Assembly (NCBI RefSeq): GCF_001542775.1
Contig: NZ_CP014145.1
Location: forward strand, 124,001-188,000
Direction of reading: 5' to 3'
Length of the DNA: 64,000 nt
DNA from: Microterricola viridarii
Lineage (GTDB): Bacteria > Actinomycetota > Actinomycetes > Actinomycetales > Microbacteriaceae
Shown here: positions 43,808 to 52,591 of the stretch, one piece after another
Layout of the letters: each line of letters begins with the position of its first letter
How positions within the stretch are numbered: position 1 is the first letter of the stretch
Notes under the pieces: generated by a model
What the model saw: the letters and a program-made list of their open reading frames with translations, nothing else
What the model was told of the DNA's origin: nothing
The model's database searches: none
Translations under genes and position numbers: made by a program

Positions 43808-44383
43808 ATGAGCGCCGACGCAGCTGTTCTGACCACCGTTCCCGAGACAACGGGCGTGCCCCCGATCACAGCAGAGGCCCGGCAGCAGCGACTCACCGCC
43901 GTGGCCACCAACTGGGTGGGTACGGTGAAGCAGGACCCGGCCAAGGCGCAGCTGGTGTTCAGTGCCAGCGGCGCGGGCGTCGGATCGGTCGGCACCACCA
44001 TCCGCACCGGCAAGCACACCTTCCATGTCGACGAGCCGGCCGGCCTCGGCGGCGACAACGCCGCTCCCAACCCGGTCGAGGTGGCGCTCTCGGCGATCAT
44101 CGCCTGTCAGGTCGTGACCTACCGGGTGTGGGCGCTGAACCTCGGCATCGCGCTCGACACGATCGAGGCCAGCGCAGAGGGCGACCTCGACGTGCACGGC
44201 TTCTTCGGTCTGGACGACGCGGTGCGCCCCGGCTTCACCGCGGTGCGCGTCACCGTGAACGTGAGCGGCCCGGAGACCGAGGCGCGCTACCGCGAGCTGC
44301 ACGCCGCCGTCGACGCGCACTGCCCGGTGCTCGACCTCTTCGCCAACCCCACCTCGGTGCAGACCACCCTCGTCGTCGACTAA
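43808..44383 (+). CDS. OsmC family peroxiredoxin-like protein
   Basis: A 191-residue OsmC/Ohr-type protein that reduces organic or fatty-acid hydroperoxides with a thiol pair. Cys100 (AIIACQVVTY) and Cys172 (DAHCPVLD) sit where the family's peroxidatic and resolving residues do; GLGGDNAAPNPVEVALSAIIAC is a clear OsmC block. ATG 43808 is chosen; the open upstream frame is the intergenic region. A 9-bp hairpin follows about 100 bases after the stop. Likely induced by oxidative or osmotic stress. Confidence 0.9.
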   Translation: MSADAAVLTTVPETTGVPPITAEARQQRLTAVATNWVGTVKQDPAKAQLVFSASGAGVGSVGTTIRTGKHTFHVDEPAGLGGDNAAPNPVEVALSAIIACQVVTYRVWALNLGIALDTIEASAEGDLDVHGFFGLDDAVRPGFTAVRVTVNVSGPETEARYRELHAAVDAHCPVLDLFANPTSVQTTLVVD

Positions 44384-44486
44384 CTCGACCCGCGTCGGCC
44401 GAATCTCCGGCCGCGCGCACGCGGTGGCGGCGGATGACGGCACGCCCGGCGCGCACGGCATCGGCCCGAGAACCACACGTCACCCA

Positions 44487-44507
44487 GCCTGCCCGCGCCG
44501 GGCAGGC
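44487..44507. terminator. Short perfect hairpin between osmC-like and helD genes
   Basis: GCCTGCCCG (44487-44495) and CGGGCAGGC (44499-44507) form a 9-bp perfect stem with a 3-base loop, 104 bases after the OsmC stop. TAGACT (44509-44514), a plausible -10 for the HelD gene, begins two bases later, so it could equally be an operator. No T-tract follows. Confidence 0.5.
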
Positions 44508-44539
44508 GTAGACTGTCGGGCCGGAGAAAGTGGGGTCGT

Positions 44540-46879
44540 GTGCCGTCATCGGAACTCGAGCGGGAGCGCGCCGTTGTTGCGTCGTTTTACCGCCGTCTTG
44601 ACCAATTGCGTGCCGAAGTTGAGGGGCGCCTCGTCGCCGTCCAACGGGGCAATGTCGGCAGCAATCACCAGGCCCGCAGCGAGCGGGACTCCTTCGCCCG
44701 GCTGCACGAGGACAACCTCGCCCAGCTGAACGAGGTGGATGCCCGCATCGCCTTCGGCCGGCTGCAGGTGGCCGAAGGTGGGCCGGAGTCCGGCGCGCCG
44801 GACGCCATCCACTACATCGGCCGCATCGGTCTGCGCGACGCTGACCAGTCCACCATGCTGCTGGACTGGCGCGCCCCGCAGGCCGGCGCCTTCTACCAGG
44901 CGACGGCCGCGCACCCGCTCGGTGTGCGCGCCCGCCGCCACCTCACCATGCGCGAGCGCGAACTGATCCGCATCGACGACGAGGTGCTCGACGCCGCCCT
45001 GCTCGACGAGCTGCGCGCAACGGATGCCGCAGCGGGCGAGGCCCTCGCCGCCGCATCCGGCACCCTGCAGGGGGAGGGTGCGCTGCTGGCCGCCCTGACC
45101 GCGGAGCGCACCGGCCACATGCACGACATCGTCGCCACCATCCAGGGCGAGCAGGACCGCATCATCCGCTCAGAGATGCGCGGCGCGCTCGTCGTGCAGG
45201 GCGGCCCCGGCACCGGCAAGACGGCCGTCGCGCTGCACCGCGCCGCGTTCCTCATCTACGCCAACCGGGAGCGGCTCAAGTCGGCCGGCGTGCTCGTCGT
45301 CGGCCCGAGCGCCGCCTTCGTGCACTACATCGAGGCCGTGCTGCCATCGCTCGGCGAGACCGGCGTCGTCATGCGCACGCTCGGCGCGCTGTTCCCCGGC
45401 GTCGAGGCCGACACCGACGACGCACCGGCCACGGCCGCGCTCAAGGGCCGGCTGGAGATGTCCGGCTTGCTTGCCCGGGCCGTGCGCTCGCGGCAGCGTG
45501 TGCCGGCGGGGCCGGAGCAGATCGAGGTGAACGGCGACACCATCACCGTCGCGCCGTCGCTCATCGAGAACGCCATCCACCGCGCGCAGCGCACCGGCAA
45601 ACCGCACAACGTGGCCCGCGTCACGTTCGTCAAGGCTGCCATCGCCGAGTTGGCGACCCAGCTCGCCACCCAGCTGGCCCAGGCCGGGGCGGCCATCGAC
45701 GATTCAGACATCGCCGCCCTGCGCGAAGACCTGCGCGAGAGCTACGCCGTGCGCGTTCTGCTCAACACGGCCTGGCTTCCGCTCACCCCCGAGAAGCTGC
45801 TCGGCGACCTCTACGCCCGGCCGGAGTGGCTGGCCGAGCTGACCCCGCGCTGGTCCCCGGAGCGGCGCGCGCTGCTGCTGCGCGAGCGCTCGGTGCCGAT
45901 GACGGTCAGCGACGTCGCGCTGCTGGACGAGGCGGCCGAGCTGCTCGGCGACATGCCGGCCCGGCGCAGCGCCGCCGACAAGGAGCGGGAGCGCCAGCGC
46001 GAGGCCGACATCGAGAACGCCCGCGCCGCCATCGCCAACATGGGTGTCGAGGGCATGGTCAGCGCCGAGCAGCTGGCCGACGGCTTCGCCGAACGCGGCG
46101 AGCGGATGAGTGTCGCCGAGCGGGCGGCATCCGACCGCACCTGGACCTACGGCCATGTCGTCGTCGACGAGGCGCAGGAGCTCTCGGCGATGCAGTGGCG
46201 GATGCTGGTGCGCAAGTCGCCGATGCGCAGCTTCACGATCGTCGGCGACATCGCCCAGGTGAGCTCGCCGGCCGGCGCGCGCAGTTGGGCCGAGGCCCTG
46301 CACGCCGGCTTCGGCGACCGCTGGCGGCTCGAACAGTTGAGCGTCAACTACCGCACCCCGGCCCAGATCGCCCGGGCCGCCGAGTCCTTCGCCGCCGACG
46401 CCGGTCTGCCGATCACGCCGGCCCGCGCGGTGCGCGAGGGCGACTGGCCCATCGACACGGTCGTGGCCGACGGCGAGCTGGCGCCGGCCGTGCTGCAGGC
46501 CGTCCGCTCGGTGCGGGCGGATGCCGCAGGCGGCAACCTTGCAGTCATCGTGCCCGCCGCGGCGCTCGACGGGATCGCCGACGCCCTGGGCGCGGCCCTG
46601 AACGACGAGCCGGCCGGCTCTCGCCCTGTGGTGGGCAGAGGGGCAGCCGGGTTGGACCTGCCGGTAGCCGTGCTCACCGCCCGTGAGGCGAAGGGGCTGG
46701 AGTTCGACGCCGTCGTGATCGCCGACCCGCGTGCCATCGTCGAGGAGTCCCCGCGCGGTGCCGCGGCGCTCTACGTGGCAGCGACCCGGCCCACCCAGCG
46801 GCTGGCGATGGTCTACCCGCGCGGGGAGGAGCCCCTCACAGGCTTCGCCGGAGCCGAGAAAGTTTCGACATTTGGGTAA
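44540..46879 (+). CDS. helD: HelD-like RNA polymerase recycling ATPase
   Basis: A 779-residue UvrD-like superfamily 1 ATPase of the HelD group. The N-terminal coiled-coil (ERAVVASFYRRLDQLRAEVEGRL) is the arm that enters the RNA polymerase secondary channel. Walker A is QGGPGTGKTAVALHRAAFLIY near residues 215-235 and motif II is VVVDEAQELSAMQWRML near 540. HelD removes polymerase from stalled complexes; related HelR proteins protect against rifamycins. The start is GTG 44540. The gene stands alone after the OsmC gene. rpoB of the same organism lies 14 kb downstream, but no link is implied. Confidence 0.92.
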   Translation: MPSSELERERAVVASFYRRLDQLRAEVEGRLVAVQRGNVGSNHQARSERDSFARLHEDNLAQLNEVDARIAFGRLQVAEGGPESGAPDAIHYIGRIGLRDADQSTMLLDWRAPQAGAFYQATAAHPLGVRARRHLTMRERELIRIDDEVLDAALLDELRATDAAAGEALAAASGTLQGEGALLAALTAERTGHMHDIVATIQGEQDRIIRSEMRGALVVQGGPGTGKTAVALHRAAFLIYANRERLKSAGVLVVGPSAAFVHYIEAVLPSLGETGVVMRTLGALFPGVEADTDDAPATAALKGRLEMSGLLARAVRSRQRVPAGPEQIEVNGDTITVAPSLIENAIHRAQRTGKPHNVARVTFVKAAIAELATQLATQLAQAGAAIDDSDIAALREDLRESYAVRVLLNTAWLPLTPEKLLGDLYARPEWLAELTPRWSPERRALLLRERSVPMTVSDVALLDEAAELLGDMPARRSAADKERERQREADIENARAAIANMGVEGMVSAEQLADGFAERGERMSVAERAASDRTWTYGHVVVDEAQELSAMQWRMLVRKSPMRSFTIVGDIAQVSSPAGARSWAEALHAGFGDRWRLEQLSVNYRTPAQIARAAESFAADAGLPITPARAVREGDWPIDTVVADGELAPAVLQAVRSVRADAAGGNLAVIVPAAALDGIADALGAALNDEPAGSRPVVGRGAAGLDLPVAVLTAREAKGLEFDAVVIADPRAIVEESPRGAAALYVAATRPTQRLAMVYPRGEEPLTGFAGAEKVSTFG

Positions 46880-47095
46880 TAATCACCGCGATTCGTCGTA
46901 GATGCTGCGCGGAGATGTGCGAATATAGCTGCACACGTTCGTCGCGAGATGCACGTCGGGGGTTCGGGTGGCCATTCGGGTTGGCGGCCTGGACCCCCAC
47001 CTTTTTGCCCGGCGGCCTCTGATCGCCCCGGGAAGTCGGGCCGGGAATGAGGCCAGCCGCCGCGCGGTGTCACACCGATGCGCCACAATCAAGGC

Positions 47096-47548
47096 ATGGC
47101 GATTCGTTACTGGCTCGGGGTGGTGCACCGCGAGCATGTGCTGCGCGGGGTCGAGCTCGGCATTGCGCAGCTGAACCATGGCACCAAGCAGGCCGTTTCC
47201 CGGCTGCGCGAGGCCGACGGCCTGATCTACTATTCGCCCAAGGTGAGCGGCCCAGACGGCGCGGCGCTGCGCGAGTTCACCGCCATCGGGCGGGTCGCCG
47301 ACGACACGGTGTTCCAAGACCCGGACGGCGTCGTCATGACGAACTCCTTCGGCGAGCCCTACCGGCCGTGGCGGCGACGCGTCGACTACGACCCGTTCGC
47401 CGTGGCGGCACCCATCCGACCGTTGATTCCCGTGCTAGATTTCACCTCGGCCTCGTCGAACTGGGGGTTCCAGCTGCGGCGCGGGCTGATCGAACTGAGC
47501 CGGCACGACTACGAGGTGATCAAGGCGCAGATGCGTGCGGTCATCTGA
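47096..47548 (+). CDS. EVE domain-containing protein
   Basis: A 150-residue PUA-related EVE domain: YWLGVVHREHVLRGVELGIAQLNHG, GLIYYSPK, FTAIGRVADDTVFQ and WRRRVDYDP are family features. Such domains bind modified bases in DNA or RNA. ATG 47096 fits the fold start and has CACAAT 11 bases upstream as a possible -10. It converges on and overlaps the next gene by 8 bases at the stop codons. Confidence 0.9.
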   Translation: MAIRYWLGVVHREHVLRGVELGIAQLNHGTKQAVSRLREADGLIYYSPKVSGPDGAALREFTAIGRVADDTVFQDPDGVVMTNSFGEPYRPWRRRVDYDPFAVAAPIRPLIPVLDFTSASSNWGFQLRRGLIELSRHDYEVIKAQMRAVI

Positions 47549-48029
47549 TCGGCTCGGCCTCGAAGCTCCACGTCGGGGCGAGCTGCCGAAGCCGCAGCGC
47601 GCGCCACTGCCAGAACAGCCAGATCGGGTACCAGCTCGGGGCGGCCAGCGGCCCGCCGAAGTGCAGCCGGTCGCGGTAGAGCGTGCCGCCGCCCGGCGCC
47701 GCCGAGACGGCCATCCGGTGGTCCCACTCGCGCAGGCCCCGGCCGAGGCCGCCGCGCAGCCCGCCGGTGTCGCGCAGCATGCGCACACCTCTCGGCAGCC
47801 CGCCCGGGCGGCTGATGTCGATGGCGACCGTGCCGACAGCCACCGTGCGCAGCGCCAACGCCCGCATCAGATGCTCGCCCTGCGGCCACTGGGCCGGCAG
47901 GCCCTCAGGGGCGAGGGGCTCGAAGTCCAGCCACGGCGAGACGACCTCGCGCAGGGCGGCCGGGCTCTGCAGGGCATGCCAGGCGGCATCCGGTTCGCAA
48001 TCCAGTACCAGTTTCAGCTGCACGATCAT
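47541..48029 (-). CDS. SRPBCC-like hypothetical protein
   Basis: A 162-residue protein whose opening (VQLKLVLDCEPDAAWHALQSPAALREVVSPWLDFEPL) and ending (GGTLYRDRLHFGG...PTWSFEAEP) fit a START/SRPBCC lipid-pocket fold. No catalytic residues are evident. It is cytoplasmic. The stop overlaps the EVE gene tail-to-tail. The function is unknown. Confidence 0.75.
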   Translation of the reverse strand: MIVQLKLVLDCEPDAAWHALQSPAALREVVSPWLDFEPLAPEGLPAQWPQGEHLMRALALRTVAVGTVAIDISRPGGLPRGVRMLRDTGGLRGGLGRGLREWDHRMAVSAAPGGGTLYRDRLHFGGPLAAPSWYPIWLFWQWRALRLRQLAPTWSFEAEPIR

Positions 48030-48135
48030 GCCGTGAGGCTACGGGATGCCGCACCGCCCGGCCAACACCGGACGCCCCGCCTGTGCACAGCCGACAGCCA
48101 GCTATCGCCCACCCGCGCGCCCTAGGCTGGCAGCT

Positions 48136-49425
48136 ATGTCTGACTCGCTCTGGTGGCTGCCATCGTTGCTGGTGTTCGCCATTGCCGGGGCCATCGCCGT
48201 TGTCGGCATCGCAGCGTTGCGCCGGGCGACAGCGCGCCGTGATGCGGCCACCGACTCGAGCCTGGCCGAGCTGCAGCGCCGCGCCGGCGGGCTGCTCGTG
48301 CGCACAGACAATCGGGTGCAGGAGAGTGAGGACGAGCTCGGCTTCGCGCAGGCCCAGTTCGGCGATGTCGCCGTGATCGACTACCGGAACGCGATTGACA
48401 CGGCCAGGCGCCGTCTGCGCGAGGCGTTCCTGCTGCAACAGCGCCTGGACGACGCCGAGCCGGACACCGTCGACGAGCGGCGGCGCTGGAACACCCAGAT
48501 CATCGAGCTGTGCACCTCGGCGGATGCCGCGATCGCCAGCGAGGACAGCCGATTCCGTGAACTGCGCAGCACCGAGCGCAACGCGCCGCAACAGCTGCTC
48601 GTCGTACAGACGCAGCTCGCCGCCGCCGAGGAGCGGGCCGACGAGATCCGCGCACTCCGGCAGGGCCTCGCCGACCGGTTCGCGCCATCGGCTCTGCTCA
48701 CGTTGGACCGGCACCTCGACGACGCCAGCGAACTGCTGGTGTCGGCCACCGGCCTGCTGCAGGCGGCCGCGCTCCGTATGCAGGATGGCGGGGTCGAACC
48801 CGTCGCCGACGCGCTCCGCTCCGCCCACGACGAGGTGGCCCGCTCCAGCGGAGCGCTGAGCGCCGGCGAGGGAGCCGCCGCGCGCATCGCCGCCGCCGAG
48901 ACGGCTGCCGCGGGGCTCGCCGCCCAGCTGCGCGAGGGCATCGCCGAGGCGCGCGCGGTGCGCGACGGCCACGTCGACCCGGCCGCCGCAATCGCCCTGA
49001 ACCTCTGCGTCGACCAGGCCGGGATGGCGCTGGCCGAGCACGCCCGCGCCGAGCGGGCCGGGGGAGTCGCCGTCGACCCGCTGGCCGACCTCGACGCGCT
49101 GCGCGGTGCGATCGACCGGCTGGACGCGGCGACATCCGCCGCCCGCGGCCAGCAGGACCGACTCGAGCACGCCAGGGTCGCGCTCGGCGGCGCGCTGGTC
49201 GCCGCGCGCAGCCACATTGCCGCCGCCCGCGACTGCATCGCCGAGCGGCGCAGCGTCGTCGGCGCGCCCGCGCGCACGCGCCTGGCCGAGGCCGAGCGCC
49301 AGCTGATGCTGGCCGAGCAGGAGTCCGACCCGGTCGACGCCCTCGACATCGCTCGGCGCGCGGTGCGCCTCGCCGACGACGCCGAGGCGCTCGCCCACTA
49401 CGACGCCGAGCTCCGCGGCCACTAG
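48136..49425 (+). CDS. Membrane-anchored coiled-coil protein related to TPM-protein tails
   Basis: A 429-residue protein with one N-terminal membrane segment (LWWLPSLLVFAIAGAIAVVGIAAL) and an almost entirely helical, Ala/Glu/Arg-rich body. The segment ESEDELGFAQAQFGDVAVIDYRNAI...REAFLLQQRLDDAEPDT resembles the C-terminal helical region of actinobacterial TPM-domain (YgcG-like) proteins, but the TPM domain itself is absent. ATG 48136 begins the membrane segment. A role in the envelope is possible; the function is unknown. Confidence 0.8.
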   Translation: MSDSLWWLPSLLVFAIAGAIAVVGIAALRRATARRDAATDSSLAELQRRAGGLLVRTDNRVQESEDELGFAQAQFGDVAVIDYRNAIDTARRRLREAFLLQQRLDDAEPDTVDERRRWNTQIIELCTSADAAIASEDSRFRELRSTERNAPQQLLVVQTQLAAAEERADEIRALRQGLADRFAPSALLTLDRHLDDASELLVSATGLLQAAALRMQDGGVEPVADALRSAHDEVARSSGALSAGEGAAARIAAAETAAAGLAAQLREGIAEARAVRDGHVDPAAAIALNLCVDQAGMALAEHARAERAGGVAVDPLADLDALRGAIDRLDAATSAARGQQDRLEHARVALGGALVAARSHIAAARDCIAERRSVVGAPARTRLAEAERQLMLAEQESDPVDALDIARRAVRLADDAEALAHYDAELRGH

Positions 49426-49468
49426 CCCCATCCCTGGCCCACCCGCTCCCGCAACCCCGCCACAGCCA

Positions 49469-49527
49469 GCGCCACTTTGTGCCCCTCTGCGCCAGTTGAT
49501 GTGGCGCGGAGGCGCACAAAGTGGCGC
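49469..49527. repeat. Large inverted repeat, 26-bp arms
   Basis: Arms 49469-49494 and 49502-49527 (GCGCCACTTTGTGC outer part exact) pair with one mismatch and one G-T, around a 7-base loop. It lies between convergent genes and its last four bases are part of the next hairpin. It looks like a mobile palindromic element or a terminator component. Confidence 0.8.
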
Positions 49528-49565
49528 AGGGTGGATGCCGCGTGATGCGGCATCCACCCTGCGCC
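49524..49565. terminator. Strong bidirectional terminator
   Basis: A perfect 19-bp inverted repeat (49524-49542 with 49547-49565; GGCGCAGGGTGGATGCCGC) and a 4-base loop TGAT, 18 bases before the stop of the convergent permease gene. It ends both the coiled-coil gene and the polyamine-type transport operon. Confidence 0.85.
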
Positions 49566-49582
49566 AGGCGGGAGGAAGGGCG

Positions 49583-50395
49583 TCAGTCGCGGTCGGCCGG
49601 GTCGCGGGAGAGCCGCTGCGAAACCCACACCGGGATGAACGACGCCAGGATGACGACCGTGGCGACCACGTTCACGAGCGATGCCTCGTTCGGGCGCGCC
49701 ATCTGGTTCATGATCCAGAGCGGCAGCGTGTCCACGCCGGGCGGCGCGGTGAAGATGGTCACGACGACCTCGTCGAAGCTGAGCGCGAAGGCGAGGATGC
49801 CGCCGGCGACGAACGCGCTACGGAATTGCGGGAACGTCACCAGCCGGAACGTCTGCCAGGGCGTAGCGCCGAGGTCGCGAGAGGCCTCCTCGACGTTTGG
49901 GCTCAGCCGACGCAGGCGCGCCAGCACGTTGTTGAACACCATGACGATGCAGAAGGTGCCGTGCGCGACGATCATGCCGAAGTAGCCGACCTGGATGCCG
50001 ATCGGCTCCAGGATCTGGTTGAACGTATTGTTCAGGGCGACACCGGTGACGACGCCGGGCAGTGCGATCGGCAGCACGACGAGCAGGTTTACCGACTGCT
50101 TGCCGAAGAACGTGTGGCGCTGCAGCGCGAACGCGACCAGCGTGCCGAGCAGCAGCGCGACGGCGGTGGCGCCGAGCCCGACGATCACCGAGTTGAGGAT
50201 CGCCGCCCGGATCGGCTCGCTGGTGAACGCCTTCGCCCACCAGTCGAGTGAGAAATCCGCGACCGGCCAGGTGGCGATGCGCGCGGCATTGAACGAGTTG
50301 AAGACGACCAGGAACAGCGGCACGTACATGAACGCGAGGGCGACGGCGACGACGGCGCCGAGGCCGAGCTTGGCCGGGAGGGAGAGTCTGAGCAT
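49583..50395 (-). CDS. ABC importer permease, PotC type
   Basis: A 270-residue inner-membrane permease with six predicted segments and the coupling motif EASRDLGATPWQTFRLVTFPQF. It pairs with the upstream PotB-like permease, 7 bases away, as the channel of a polyamine-type importer. It is the last gene of a four-gene minus-strand operon (ATPase, lipoprotein, permease, permease). Confidence 0.92.
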   Translation of the reverse strand: MLRLSLPAKLGLGAVVAVALAFMYVPLFLVVFNSFNAARIATWPVADFSLDWWAKAFTSEPIRAAILNSVIVGLGATAVALLLGTLVAFALQRHTFFGKQSVNLLVVLPIALPGVVTGVALNNTFNQILEPIGIQVGYFGMIVAHGTFCIVMVFNNVLARLRRLSPNVEEASRDLGATPWQTFRLVTFPQFRSAFVAGGILAFALSFDEVVVTIFTAPPGVDTLPLWIMNQMARPNEASLVNVVATVVILASFIPVWVSQRLSRDPADRD

Positions 50396-50402
50396 TTCGG
50401 CC

Positions 50403-51230
50403 TCACATCCGCTCGAGGGCGCCGGTGCGCTGCACGCTGACGAGGTAGATCACGACGAAGGCGATCGGCACGAGCGCGAACGCGGCGGCGATCGGGGGGT
50501 TCAGGTTGATGTTGGAGGCGATGATGCTGCCGATCATCTGCGTGGAGCCGCCGACGAACTTGGCCACGATGTAGTCGCCGAGGCTGAGCGAGAAGGTGAA
50601 GATCGAGCCGGCGATGATGGCGGGCTTGATCAGCGGCAGCACGACCGTGCTGATGGTGCGCCAGGCACCGGCACCGAGGTCGGCCGAGGCGTCGAACAGG
50701 TTCGGCGGCAGCTGCCGGATCGCCGTGTAGACGGGCACCGCCATGTAGGGCAGCCAGAGGTAGGTGAGGGTCAGGATGACGGTGAAGGCGCTGAACCCGG
50801 GGCCGCTGATGCCGAAGGGCGCCATCGCCCAGTTGAAGAAGCCCTCCTCGGTGAACGTGATGCGCATGGCGAGGATCTTGACCAAGTAGCCGGCCCAGAG
50901 GGGCAGCGTGATCGCGACGGCCAGCAGCGCCCGCATCGTGGGCCCGGCGACCTTCGCCATGAAGATGCCGAGCGGGATGGAGATGAGGATCGCCAGCGCG
51001 GTCACCGCGAGGGCGATGCCCAGGGTGCGTAGCGAGGTGGTGAGGTAGGCGGGGTTCGCGATGATCTGCTCGAAGTTGCGCAGCGTGAAGCCCGGTTTCA
51101 CCTTGGAGGTGAACGGATCCGTGATCCAGAACGCCGTCACGAGCAGCATGACGAGCGAGAAGATGTAGATGCCGATGAGCCAGGCCATCGGCAGCGCGAG
51201 CAGAGCGCCCAGGTGCGCGCGGCGTTTCAT
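50403..51230 (-). CDS. ABC importer permease, PotB type
   Basis: A 275-residue permease with six predicted segments; the coupling helix has DASADLGAGAWRTISTVVLPLIKP. The start ATG 51230 places MKRRAHLGALLALPMAWLIG at the first segment; the frame is open further upstream but that sequence is not membrane-like. No clear ribosome site is present, so translation may depend on the upstream lipoprotein gene, which ends 70 bases away. Confidence 0.9.
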   Translation of the reverse strand: MKRRAHLGALLALPMAWLIGIYIFSLVMLLVTAFWITDPFTSKVKPGFTLRNFEQIIANPAYLTTSLRTLGIALAVTALAILISIPLGIFMAKVAGPTMRALLAVAITLPLWAGYLVKILAMRITFTEEGFFNWAMAPFGISGPGFSAFTVILTLTYLWLPYMAVPVYTAIRQLPPNLFDASADLGAGAWRTISTVVLPLIKPAIIAGSIFTFSLSLGDYIVAKFVGGSTQMIGSIIASNINLNPPIAAAFALVPIAFVVIYLVSVQRTGALERM

Positions 51231-51300
51231 GGAGGGTCCGTTCGATCGATGACGGGTGGGGGCGGATGGGCGGGCCGGCTCGGCCCGCCCATCCGGGCGA

Positions 51301-52503
51301 CTAGCTCTTGACGGTGAGCCAGGCGTCCGTCCACTGCTGGAAGTTCGTGCAGACGGCATCCGTGCGGCCGTCGATGCACTGCTCGATCGGGGTCGTCCAG
51401 AACCAGACCTTCTCGAAGTACTCCTCGTCGGTGGCGTTGAAGTAGTCGCAGTGCGCGGCGGCCTCATCGTTGAGCTCACAGAACGCGGCGTTGGCCGGGG
51501 CCATGCCGAAGTTCATGGCGATGGCTCCGTTGACCTCGGGTGAGCTGGTGTAATCCATCCATGCGTAGGCGCAGTTGGGGCTCTTGGACTCGGCGCCGAT
51601 CATCCACGCGTCAGACCAGCCGGTCGAGCCCTCGCTGGGCAGCACGCTCTTGAACTTGTCCTCGCCGGTCAGCTTGCGCAGGATCTCCCACGAGGTGCCG
51701 AGGTTGGTGGTGCCGCCCATGAAGGAGGTGATCTGTGCGGCAGGGTCGGCCCAGTACTCGGAGACGATCTTGTTCTGCTGCTTGAGCAGCTTGATTGCGG
51801 CGTCGAGCTGGGTCTGGTCCAGGGCATACGGGTTGGTGATGCCGAGGTCCGGCTCGTGCGCCATCAGGTAGACGGCGGCATCCGCGATGTAGATCGGCGC
51901 GTCATAGCCGATGATCTGGCCGGCGTAGGGGCTGTCCGCCTCCCAAGCGACGTCCCAGCTGGTCGGGGTCTCGGTGACGACCTCGCTGTTGTACTGCAGG
52001 ATGTTGGCGCCGCGTCCGATCGGCACACCGTAGGACTTGCCGTTGATGGTGTCGTAGATCTGGCCCTTCATGCCGGGCACGATGTCGTCGCCGAAGTTCG
52101 GCACGAGGTCCAGGTTGATCGGGGCGACGTCGCCGCCGGCGATCAGGCGAAGGCTGGCGTCGCCGGATGCCGACACGAGGTCGTAGTCGCCGGTGCGCAT
52201 CAGCTGCACCATCTCGTCGCTGGTTCCCGCAACACGGCGGTTGACCGTGCATCCGGTGTCTGCGGTGAACTGGTCGCTCCAGGCGGGCTCGACGAAGCCG
52301 CTCCAGGCGACGATGTTGAGTTCCTTCTCCATGTCGCCCATCGCGGAGTGCGTCGGCACGTCGGGTACGTCGATGCTGAGGCCGCCGGAGCTGCCGGGGG
52401 CCGCGGCGTCGGTGCTGCAGCCGGTGAGGGCGAGGGCCGCCGCGGCGACGAACGCTGCGCCGGCGAGCATGGTGGGTCGCCCGCTGAACATCTTTGATCG
52501 CAT
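51301..52503 (-). CDS. ABC importer substrate-binding lipoprotein, PotD type
   Basis: A 400-residue lipoprotein with lipobox LTGC (Cys29). The mature part is a family 1/PotD-like binding protein: NIVAWSGFVEPAWSDQFTADTG, VQLMRTGDYDLVSASGDASLRL, GRGANILQYN. Acidic residues in the cleft fit a polyamine or other cationic ligand. ATG 52503 has AAGGAG upstream, and the signal peptide then begins properly. It lies between the ATPase and permease genes, 88 bases after the ATPase stop. Confidence 0.91.
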   Translation of the reverse strand: MRSKMFSGRPTMLAGAAFVAAAALALTGCSTDAAAPGSSGGLSIDVPDVPTHSAMGDMEKELNIVAWSGFVEPAWSDQFTADTGCTVNRRVAGTSDEMVQLMRTGDYDLVSASGDASLRLIAGGDVAPINLDLVPNFGDDIVPGMKGQIYDTINGKSYGVPIGRGANILQYNSEVVTETPTSWDVAWEADSPYAGQIIGYDAPIYIADAAVYLMAHEPDLGITNPYALDQTQLDAAIKLLKQQNKIVSEYWADPAAQITSFMGGTTNLGTSWEILRKLTGEDKFKSVLPSEGSTGWSDAWMIGAESKSPNCAYAWMDYTSSPEVNGAIAMNFGMAPANAAFCELNDEAAAHCDYFNATDEEYFEKVWFWTTPIEQCIDGRTDAVCTNFQQWTDAWLTVKS

Positions 52504-52591
52504 GGAAACGCTCCTTCTGTCTTCTGTGGTGAGTGGGTGGGTGATGCGGGTGGTGCTGTGGTGCTGCTGGTGGGGCGTTGCCGGATGCCGG

